From Bugulina stolonifera (Eukaryota > Bryozoa > Gymnolaemata > Cheilostomatida > Bugulidae): a stretch of 64,000 nucleotides of DNA. Shown here piece after piece: positions 52,290 through 62,591 of the stretch. Location: NCBI GenBank assembly GCA_935421135.1, contig OW285196.1, forward strand, positions 6,955,501 through 7,019,500, given 5' to 3'. The notes under the pieces were generated by a model that saw nothing but the letters and a program-made list of their open reading frames with translations, had not been told where the DNA came from and made no database searches. How positions within the stretch are numbered: the stretch's first letter is position 1; each line of letters begins with the position of its first letter. The position numbers and the translations under genes are program-made.

Positions 52290-52614
52290 TCATGGGCATC
52301 GACCATTGCAGTTTGAAAAGTCATCAACGCATTTTGTTACTCGTGCGAGTGTTTGGGGTCCACCAGCAAGGCATGCAGTAACGCCCTTTAAGCATTGGGA
52401 TTCGCACCATCCTAAAAATTGAGGTGTGTATTGTAATATTTTGTGATTCTCAGATGTCTTTATACGATATTTGAGCATACTTATGCCATTAATAAGAAAC
52501 TAATAAATATGCTAGATAGTTTAGTAACTTACCAGGGAGTGGGAATATAACAGTAGCATTTCCTCCTGAGAAAAGTCCTACAGCTACAAGAGTCAGTATA
52601 ACAAAAATCCTCAT
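52290..52614 (-). CDS. Small secreted six-cysteine peptide, copy D (intact)
   Basis: Exons 52614-52533 and 52411-52290 sum to 204 nt (67 residues). The start is the ATG 12 bases after TTTTAG. Met-Arg plus a hydrophobic core of about 14 residues gives a clear secretion signal. The donor is phase 1, the acceptor is ATTTTTAG, and the junction codon is GGA. The mature part shows C-X3-C-X6-C-X13-C-X6-C-X3-C and ends Cys-Pro, as copy C ends Cys-Gly-Pro. By symmetry the likely pairing is C1-C6, C2-C5, C3-C4 (inference). This copy has the strongest TATA box of the four. Its gene is the shortest, without insertions in the introns. No known family is recognised. It is presumably secreted from a specialised cell type, with an unknown target. 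Confidence 0.85.
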
Positions 52615-53873
52615 GGTTTCCTAAAATAATTGGACACTTATTTAATGTGAAACCCAAATTCTCATGTATATTAGATAGATATATGTTCATAAAATATATG
52701 GAATCTTTAATAAGCACATATAAACTAAATTGCAAACATGTGCCTAACAGACAGATACTCAAGTCAAGAGTCAAGTAAGACTGCATGTTCCCAATTGATG
52801 AAAAGTCACCTAGAGTAAAGTCATCATATGAATCGAGTCAAAGGTAGAGTAAGGGTAAATAAAAAGTAATTTTAACAATCAAAGTAAGAGTCAAGCTGCT
52901 AGTGCCAAAATGCTTCAGTCAGAGTGAAGTAAAATCTACAAAAGTTTAGAAATCTCCATTGAAGCATCCCTGAATCATGTCATGTGGTTGGGGCTTGGAG
53001 ATATGATAATGCTAGGTATGAATAAGGAAGGAGTTTCTACATGTACATGTACATGTTTGTACACCAAAGACAATCAACGGTGCATAAGTGTAACAAGTAG
53101 AGAAGTGTAATAAAGGGCATATTCAAAAATAAATTGAGGGGATAACTTCTAATTTTTATCAAAATAATTGTTTTAGTTTGGGTCACAGAGACCAGTGCTA
53201 CTATGCACTCTTTATACTGTTATCTGAAGAGAAGAGGTATAGGATTGCTTAAACAGACATTAAGTAACAGTGGTAATATCAGCAAGTACAAGTACTTGGT
53301 GTTGCATCTAGGGGTTATTTACTGCTAGCTATGGTAAGAACAAAGGCTATCTGATATTTCTCCACCTCTGCATCTACTTATTAATTATTATAAAATATAT
53401 ATAGATTATCATTCTATAATCCTTTCAGCTTTTCTATTGCTAATCAGAACTACATGTATTACATAATTATACCAACCCAATCAATTTTTTCTGAAAGCTG
53501 AATGTCAAAAGTATTTGTAGAGTAAAGCCAATATTTAAGTCATGCAAGAGTCAATATACATGCTTTGTAGCAAAGTAAGAGTAGAAGTCAATCCCCAGCT
53601 TTCACAAAATACAAGAAGACAAGGCAAAATTAGGCGGGACTTAAAAGGTTAAAAGTAATGAAAAGCTGCTATACAGTTGACTTGAGTTGAGTAAAATAAC
53701 TAGAGTGCCCATGTCTGCTAAACTTTTAGCCTATTTGATAGCTAAAGCACCACTTACAACTTATTCCAATATCATATTAGCAGTATATTTATTGCACAAC
53801 CCCATGCATTTCTCTTAACATGTACGCATTTGATAATACAGATTGCTCATCCCAATGTTGTCAAAGCCTTTAC

Positions 53874-54010
53874 CTGATGTGAAGTAATCTACTCTGTGTA
53901 TGACTTGTGATGTGAACTGTGCAGTTGATAGAAATGTAGTAACAATTCTCATCATTAACAGAGTTTATATACAAACTTGTTGTCATGTCATACATGGTGA
54001 CATACTATGA
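53874..54010 (-). promoter_or_regulatory. TATA promoter and 5'UTR exon, peptide copy D
   Basis: Donor CACATCAG then GTAAAG at 53874. TTGTATATAAAC at about 53962-53973 is a canonical TATA box roughly 90 bases upstream of the donor. The block GACATGACAACAAG further upstream is conserved in all copies. Confidence 0.78.
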
Positions 54011-54208
54011 ATAGCATTCCATGTAAAATCATAAATCGAAATGAATATACAGTGTACATGCACCCTACCATCACTAGTAACAATAAATCTATGACAGTGA
54101 CAACGGCCTCTTTACTCTGTGAGTGTTTTGATAATATACTAACCGTCACATTTCATTTCAAATGAGCCTCTGGACATTGTGTGAATGAGCCCACTAACAC
54201 AGAGTCAA

Positions 54209-54445
54209 TAAGCCTACTAACTTACAATGTATAAGCCTACTAACTTACAATGTATAAACCTACTAACTTACAATGTATAAGCCTACTAACTTACAATGTA
54301 TAAACCTACTAACTTACAATGTATAAGCCTACCAACTTACAATGTATAAGCCTACTAAATTACAATGTATAAGCCTACTAACTTACAATGTATAAGCCTA
54401 CTAACTTACAATATATAAGCCTACTAACTTACAATGTATAAACAT
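54209..54445. repeat. 22-23-bp minisatellite, about ten units
   Basis: Units of CCTACTAACTTACAATGTATAAG in tandem, just upstream of the peptide copy D promoter. Confidence 0.93.
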
Positions 54446-55784
54446 AAACACAATGTATAAACGTAAACCTACTAACTTTGTCTGAACGAACCTAATGAAA
54501 ATATTGCGGTTGTCTAAATAAGCCTACTGTCACCACATAAATAAGCATTCTGTAGTATTACTGTGCAAATTTGTTGCGGAACCTAAAATAGCAGTAACTT
54601 CCACAACAGTAGCAACACTAGACAAAAAGTTAACCCATAACATAGGGCAATAATGATAATGACTTCCAAAAAAACTAAGGCACGCACAATATTGTACTTT
54701 AAATGTATATACTGTACACAAATAGACATCCTTGGGTATCTCAATCAAGGATTCTGTACTGAATAAGGAATTAAGGAAAATTTCGACACTAAATACATTT
54801 CATTACATGTAACTGACACGAATAATACTACTTTACTACCATAATAATGGTGTTATTCTAATTTCCTATTGAATACCACTAACAAAATATTTTTCACTGT
54901 GACACACAACATCTAATATTAGACTGTTAAAAAAGCTTAAGGGGTGCATATTGGAATGTATTGTATGACATTCAGATATGCAAAGTGGATGTATCCAATA
55001 TCATTGACTAGAAAATTTAAATAACTGCACACTGCAATTTAGTGGTAAGACTAAAGCCCACTGCGTGTGGAAAAACCATACCAGAGAATATGTCACAGAC
55101 GTACACAAACAAACTCATGCGAGATGTTAGACAACAAAGAAACAAGCAGGCAAACATCTGCTTACCTCAATTGTTGGAACAAACCGGCAGCATCAGAATT
55201 ACCTACATAATATGTATGCCATGTAGTTATCAACCTGTATATTTTGGTGATGATCGTAACAGTACTAATCTACATGTACATGTGCAATCATTTGATCAGC
55301 TTCAACAAAATAACGGTGGAAACGCTATTCAATTGTGCTAGTCTCTTCTTTTGCACCAGCAATTATCTAATACATGGTGAAGTCAACTTAAACTATGCCT
55401 ATATTTGGCACTTTTTGCAAGATATTTAAGTAGCAGTACCCTTAATGCTCCATTTTGTACAAGTTTTTTACTCCAAGTTGCTGCTGTTAGTTAATAAAAG
55501 ATGCATAAATTATGTAGGGGTCCAAAAACGCAAAATATCCGCCATTGCAAAATCTATTGTGTAACAGCTAAATTATGTCCAATCAAGTGATAAGAGGCTG
55601 TAAAGACAGGCTGCAGAAAAGCCGCTATAGCTTTCGGAAAAGAAAATAAGGGACCAATTAGATGCTTGTTTGCATAGCCACTGCATGCGTGTGTGGGCTC
55701 GGTAGATTATAGTGTTGGATCCCTGTATTTATATTTTCTGTTGCTAGCTGTAATGCATCTTGACTAATGTTTAGTGCTATCTAG
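54446..55784. other. Intergenic, no gene accepted
   Basis: It lies between the peptide array and the P2X7-like gene. A 99-codon plus-strand ORF (55042-55341) has no splice or homology support. Confidence 0.4.
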
Positions 55785-57909
55785 GTTCCCACGCTATACA
55801 GACTCCATCGCCACCAAGGTTATCTTGATTTCCACCACGCTTCACCCAAAAGAAGAGTTATCAAATCCATTGGTATTATTCTGTGCTATCTTCAACCTAA
55901 ACCTGCAGTAAGTATGATTATCTAAAGAAGTAAAGCTATGAATTTACTGAAGAACTGAACAATTACTTTATGCAAAGCTAAAATAGTTTGATTAGCTTGT
56001 AAATACAATATCAATAATAAATAAAATATTAATATAATAATTATATTTTTATTATTAATAAGTAAAGTTATGCTTATTTTTACTAAAGAGATCTACTATA
56101 CCATACCACAACCAAGCCAGGAAAACTTTTTAGATGTTTTCGCATAACATATTCAAATATACTTGTAATAATATAAGTATAGTATTATATTGTGATGGTC
56201 TGGACAACTCCTAAAGGCCGACCCCGATGGCCGAGCCCGACCACCTAGGAACATTAACATTATGGTGCTGTGTCTAGACTACTTGCTAGAACAGCAGAAA
56301 CCAGGACTCTAATTCCTATATGGCTCCCTGGATAAACAGTATTCTTAATTACATTATCAGGCCATAAGCCGACCCCGACCCCGACTGTTAGTCTAAGTGT
56401 CTATAATTAGTTAAGCATTGTTATTGTATACTTTACTGTACTTTTCCATGACGTATATGTCTGGCTTTTGCTTGTATCCTAGTGTCCTTCAAGAAGGTTA
56501 ATGCTTATTAATAGACATTGCATCAGACTTGTTTTGATTGTGAAATACTATTCTAGAACCTTCCACCGGAACTTCCCCCGGAAGTTCCAATACTATATAA
56601 AGTACACTGTTTTATGTGTTCATTGTCTCAGTCTTCACTTGGCTTTCAATAAAGACACATCTATACTTGATACAGAGACTTTCTCTTCCTTTTGCCAGGT
56701 CATTCGCCTTGCGAACTGCCTACTAGGTCGGATCACTCTCTTTCATTGTATAGTCTGAAGGTCGGACTTGAGATCAGATGGGTCGTCTTTGGTAGGATTT
56801 GGGCTACTGAGACCGCTCGATCTTTCATGTAATGCGAAGTCCTATTACCACTCATAGGCACTTCATTTCTGGGTCGATAGTCGTCCAAGGACGACCGCAC
56901 CAAATCACAGAAACCATTACAATATATCTAGGCCTATGTATATGTAATTATAAAACAATTAATTATTTCAGAAGTCAAATAAAGTAATTTTTCACATCAT
57001 CTGACATATAAATCTTATATTTGAATTAATTATTGCTGCATGCCACCCAGAAATGCATATAAAATTCATGCTGCTATCCTTCGATATTTCGTATTTTATA
57101 GATGAGTTCAAAAAATAATCAAACCATTGTTCGGGAATGGGGCGATGAACCCTTGTTGAGAGAAGAAGTGATAGAACAGGAAATGGTAAGTTCAGCCTTG
57201 AGTCAACCCACAGTAGGTATGCCCAAATTATCATGTTCACCTGATGCCTTTAGATCAACTTGTAACTTGTTGGTATTGCTATCTACATGCTCAGAGTTTT
57301 TATTTACTAAAATACAAACATTTTCAGGCCTGTGATCCAGCACCAGTGGAAGAATGGTGTAGCTGCGGGAAGTGCCATGCTTGGCCTTCTAATGACATGA
57401 ACATCTGCTGCAGAAGTCATCCTATTTGGGACACCCGTAGTGGAGACATGCAGTGCATTACTATGTGCCAAAACATTCACCAGCTACTCCAACCTGCCCC
57501 ATTGAGGATGATGTACCACAACTACACAGCCTACCACAGTAAGTTTCTAAGCTGTATGGACATGGCTAACCTAATTTCAATGTCAACTAGTGAAATTGTA
57601 TTGATATTTTTAACATTCTTGTGATTATCAATTTTAGGACCAGTATATCCAGATGCGGAATCGCTAGTACCAGGCCACAACTACACCCAGGAGCAGATCG
57701 ACGAATTGGTTAATAACCAACAGAGACTATGTGCCTACAGGTCACTAGTATTCTGGGCCTACCCCAGGCTTAGGCGTGGTGAGAGGAGACCTCTGCCATC
57801 ATGTTTATACTTGATGGTCAGAGCCCAGTTCAACTCTATGGATGAGGACATCTGGGCGGACTATAACCACACTGTCTACACAGAAAGAGGGGTAGATGGC
57901 GATATGTAA
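55785..57909 (+). CDS. Protein with P2X7-like C-terminal cysteine-rich (ballast/zinc-binding) domain
   Basis: Exons: 55785-55907 (in frame, upstream start not found), 57102-57185, 57328-57538, 57638-57909 (stop TAA). From the ATG at 57102 the product is 188 residues. It shows EEWCSCGKC followed by a CC pair, then CIT and later a conserved block: LCAYRSLVFWAYPRLRRGER, then RPLPSC and a hydrophobic LVR-type segment. This matches the cytoplasmic C-terminal domain of P2X7 receptors (WCxCGxC, CC, R..AYR..vxW, R..iPSC), which binds zinc and guanine nucleotide in P2X7 and also occurs outside channels in many invertebrate proteins. No membrane segment is seen, so this is not a P2X channel. A solo LTR (56191-56921) lies in the first intron shown. 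The stop is 214 bp from the stop of the convergent THAP gene. Confidence 0.83.
56191..56921 (+). mobile_element. Solo LTR, family 1, copy 2
   Basis: It begins TGTGATGG and ends CCATTACA, flanked by ATAT at 56187-56190 and 56922-56925. TATA box ACTATATAAAG and AATAAAG are visible. About 370 bp of the 3' part align closely with 10351-10994. The 5' part carries GGCCGACCCCGATGGCC repeats absent from copy 1. Confidence 0.9.
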
Positions 57910-58123
57910 TTGTAATTGTATTTATGTATTATACAAATGTACATGTGTATCCTGAAATAAATATATCTTCGGACTCAATTTAACGCCTGTAACTTGTGAA
58001 TCCAAATTATGTAACACAATTTATATAAACCCACGATTATTTGGGGCTGATAAGCAAAATAATAGTATATAATAAAAGCAACACAATGTAAGAGATCAAT
58101 ACTGGAGGTTTTGAGAGATACTT

Positions 58124-61100
58124 CTAGCTGTACTCCTCGACTGGTATATAATGGGGCTTGAGCCTACATCCCCTTGTCTGAACTTGCTCAGCTAATTCAG
58201 CAATGCTGGAGTATTCTGGTCCAGTAGAGGCTTGGGTGGGAGGCTGCCAGGTATCCCATTCAGGTTTGGTGTTGCTCACTATGTGAGCTTCTAACTCATG
58301 GAAAAGGTCATCGACATATCCTGAAACCAGGAACAGCTATTTATATTTACTAACTAACTGTAGTTTAATTCTACTGAGTGGAAATGGCTAGTGCATAACA
58401 GATCGAGGTACGAGTCCCCTTGAACAACTTCACACATTACATAGATAGACTAGCAATGCTTGCAATCATAAAATTACACTTACTATATGTAGCATCTACT
58501 CTTCTTGTCACTGCTTTGGGAACCAAGGCAGTGGCTTTTGACCTCGCAACTTGATAGAGTGGAGTGCCATCTTTTTTCAGCTTGATAGAGCGCTGGCAGT
58601 TTTCATTGTGCAGCATCACAGTTAGCTGCACCCTAAAAGTTATCACTTGGTTTAACATACCAGAAACTATTTTGATATTTGATAATACATCTAACACATT
58701 GACAAGTTGTGGTGTGGGCACGTAATGTAGTTTCTGCAAAGTTGCTAATTCAGTAGTTAAGAAATAACACACAATACTTTATCTTCCTCACCTAGATACT
58801 TGACCATGATAGCTGAAACCTTCCATCTTGGGTGCATAGCGGTTCATTACAGAGTGATATGATTCCAACTCTGATGTAGCAAATTCACCAGCCATGCCAA
58901 TTGCCTTGATCAGTCTGTTGTTCAACAGAATCTTGGCTACATCTTGATATAATATGGTTCCTATGACAAATTACAAGTTATATGTATATCTACATGAGAG
59001 AAGGCAATTCTGTCATTCAGAAGGTACATAATACCTACATTTACATATGCGCAAGAGCCATATTAATTTATTTTCTTCAAAGTACTTACGCTGATCCAGC
59101 CAGCCTCTGCGCCACCTATTTCCTTCTTCGTCTACCACAACGTCAGGTAGTTCTTCATGCTGGCATGACCGGTAGAACTTGTTGTGTTGGTGAGTGTGTA
59201 TGTTGCATATATGATTCATGACAGATGTCCACATCTCCGTTCTCAGCTCAGTATTTCGCTCAGTTGAGCAAACAGATCTGTAGAGATGGTTGATAATAGA
59301 TGGTATCCATTTTAAACACCATCTTGTTGATACGCTCTTAATGAATAGCTTGTTCAGCTTCTTTTTGATGCCTATAAAATTTACAAGTTATACAAATATA
59401 TCAAGTGTATTTTGCCATTTTATTTGCTATAGCCACACACGATGTAGGGTGCTACTTAGAGACTGGGTGGTGGTGCGTATACAGTCAAAGCTACATAGAA
59501 TTATCTACAACTTGGTTACCTTTGGCCACATGCCATGTGTCAAAATAATGTACAACCTTCCACTCTTCACGCAAGTACTTGGCTATGGACAGGTGCTGGT
59601 CAGTAGTTAGTGATACTACTTGGAGAGCTGCCAATTCTACTTCCTCCCTGCATCTGATAAGTCCTTCAAGCTCCATTGCCTGTGATGAGCCAGTCTCTGT
59701 ACACTAAAAATGAAATAATTCACAGGAGGTAACATACAGGCTACCACATGTACAACTGCTAAACTGTGTACATACACTCCTTACTTGAAATGCAGTAAAG
59801 TTTCACTATAATTATTTACCTTTATCACCTGGCAGGAGACAATTAAGGAGGTTTCTGCATCCATGACAGTATAGCACCCATGTAAGGCTGTGTGCCCTGG
59901 ACTGTCAAACCGACCATCTCCATGCAGATTGAGTGGCCGGTCCGCTAGAAATTGCTGTGCATCGGTCATTTTTCTTGCAAAGACTGATCTAATAACCTTC
60001 AAATTACAAACAGTCAGCTGTTAGCACAATATACAACAGTAGTAACCATAATTCCCATTATGGAAAAAATTTGTTAGGTAATACAAATGCATTGCCACAC
60101 TTCAAAAATCGATAATGACAATTAGCTTACCCCGTGCAGATATGTTCTTTGGTGTTGAAAGAAAGTGCTTGGAGATGGGCACACAACACAGAGCATACTC
60201 ATTGCTCGCAAAAACTTGGATGGAAGCGAGCCACTGAATAGTATCACAGCAGAGAGAAGGATGTTGATTAATGGCTTCTCCTCATGTTTTTCACTGGTTT
60301 CCCAGAAACGGGCGTGTCTGCACCCCTTGTTACTACATCGGCAGCAGAACTTGACATAAGCCCCCTGGCGAGACTGAACTTCGACATCGCTGTGGGAGCT
60401 ACAGTGCTCACAAGTAGAGAGGAGTTCCATAAGTTTGCTGTGAGTCACAATATACTTGGTCTCGTCAAACCATTGGCCACGACTGCAATGTATACAAACA
60501 AGATTCCTCTATTTAATTGCATGTAACAGTGCATGGAACAGGTTAATGCGAATGTTGATTGTCTATATTCATTGCATAGCATGAATTATATATTTTGTGG
60601 CCTGTTCAGCTAAGCCGACATGTTGAACCTCATCGACCCCTCACCATATTTATATAGCTTGCCTTACCTCTGCTTGTATAGAGTCTGGTTCTCCTCCATC
60701 TCTTCGAATGCGACATCCTGGTCGTCTCTGTCAGGCAACCACTCTGGGTCCTGAGCAAACTAAATAACAGTATCAAAACACAGTGAATAACAGAAGATGC
60801 ATGTATGCTAACAACCCAATAGTCGAAAAGAGCAATTGGGAAACCCCAATACTGGTTCATGCAAACTACCTTGTCATTGACAGCAGGTAGCTCGTCTTCT
60901 GACTCAGAAACCTCACTCTCTGTATCTTCGATGGTGGTCTGCGTAGTTGCCTCTGAGCAGGCACTTGTTACTGCGTCTTGGATCACCTCATTAGACACAT
61001 CCTCCTGAACAGCTTCAAGAGTTTGTGAGATGAGCCTCTCCTGCTGTTGAGTAACAGGTTCAATGTCTTTGCTACAATTGAATATAAAATGGTTTAAGCT

Positions 61101-62591
61101 AAATGACTATGGCGCTATTGCAAAGTAACGCAAGGCTTGGTATCCGTTTCAGTTCCATGAGACACACATATGCACCACATAGAGAAATTAAAATTATAGA
61201 TTTACACTTACAGGTTATACTGTGTTGCCTTAGATCGGACCTTGCATACTTTGACATTCCGCAGTGTTTGTACTGCTTTAGTTTGTGAGGAGGAGATCGA
61301 GATTGGCATTCCTATTGCCTCAGGTGGCTTGATCCGAGGAACTGTGGTGGTACGAGGCACTTTTGGAGGTCTAAAATTGCACATACATACATGTATACAC
61401 TTGCATTATATTAAGGTAATTATTCATTGCCTGGGCTATACTTTTACACCAAAAATGTTATGTAGCACAAAGATAACCATAATTTATGTCTGCTTGTACT
61501 GTATACTAATGATAAGACACCTAGACAGTATTCTAACAACAGAAACAAGAGAATCTCATGTTAGACAGTGTAACAAAGAATAGTAGCTAATGCTAGGCAG
61601 TATAATTATACCTAGATAAGGTCAACTAGTACAATAAAGTGATAACTAGTTTAGGTAATAATAGAACTGTTGGTAGGGTAGTCTAAGAGACAAAGTAGAG
61701 ACAAATGTACAAAAGTAGTGAAATATATGCACACATATAATTATAGTAATAGATAGTGTACAATAATTTGCTTGTAGAACAGCATTACAAGCAAATTATT
61801 GTACACTATCTATTACTATAATTATGTGTACATATATTTCACTACTATTGTACATTTGTCTCTACTTTGTCTCTTAGACTACCCTACCAACAGTTCTATT
61901 ATTACCTAAACTGGTTATCACTTTATTGTACTAGTTGACCTTATCTAGGTATAATTATATTGCCTAGCATTGGCTTCAATGAACATGATTTGCAATCTTT
62001 GCTGCAACTGCAAGAAATGGAACAAGTAGACCACTTACGGTTCGGACAATAGTTCTCTAATAATACCACGTCGTTCGCGTACATCAAGTGGTTGTTCAGA
62101 AGCAGCCTTCCTTGGTGAAAGCATCGTTTCTAATTGGCCAGGCTCTAGTTGAATAGATGGCACAGCAGTTGTTGTCAACTTTAGCCTGTCATATGAACCG
62201 ACAACAATGAGCTTATACTATACTACTACGCCCAATACAGAATCTGCAAACTTATGAATAAACTAAGAGTAATTTCGTCACCATCTCCAACTGCCACATA
62301 CCAGTTATACGACAGTCATAGTTATCTATTAACAACAACAATTCCTAAGCATACACTGTACCTTATGGCTTCACTCCCCATAGTCTTGTACATTGCCAAG
62401 TTCTCAAAACTATCTTCTGAAAAATGTCTAAAACAGAGCCGGGAGCCACTGTTTGGTGTCCACTCACTTCCATCTTTGGCAAGCCGCCTCTGCCTCACAA
62501 ATCGAGTCCATGCTCTATTTCGCCCAGCTTGCTTAGGCCAGGAAAATAAATGGTCCGTTGCATCACAGTCACCGGCAGCACAGATGATCAT
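58124..62591 (-). CDS. THAP zinc-finger plus DDE transposase-like protein, 12 exons, apparently intact
   Basis: Exons: 62591-62362, 62185-62039, 61370-61212, 61071-60870, 60759-60668, 60482-60131, 59996-59820, 59703-59520, 59371-59090, 58960-58792, 58632-58484, 58320-58124. They sum to 2340 nt (779 residues), with every phase matching. The N-terminal THAP domain has C4, C9, C53 and H56, and AVPS around residue 86. An acidic linker and a cysteine-rich segment (HCSSHS, FCCRCSNKGCRH) follow. The nuclease-like core has HGDGRFDSPGHTA (D421/D425), LTTDQH (D488), HYFDTWHVAK and SELESYHS (E639/E641), giving a candidate D-D-E triad. This layout resembles Kolobok-type THAP transposases (assigned from memory of motifs). 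Many introns and no terminal repeats nearby favour a domesticated host gene over a mobile copy. A palindromic element sits in its intron 2. Confidence 0.92.
61585..61974. mobile_element. Nearly perfect fold-back element in a THAP-gene intron
   Basis: Arms of about 190 bp begin AATGCTAGGCA and end TGCCTAGCATT, centred near 61780. Arm identity is very high. No coding capacity. Confidence 0.92.

Noticed and set aside
43986..52614. Calling the cysteine peptides a known toxin or antimicrobial family
   Set aside because: The spacing resembles helical-hairpin peptides only in general form; no family signature supports a specific activity.
55042..55341. 99-codon plus-strand ORF and a minus-strand 37-bp segment with good splice borders
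   Set aside because: No homology, no partner exons, and both could arise by chance.
57102..57909. A P2X7 receptor channel
   Set aside because: Only the C-terminal cysteine-rich domain is present; no P2X ectodomain or membrane segments were found upstream.
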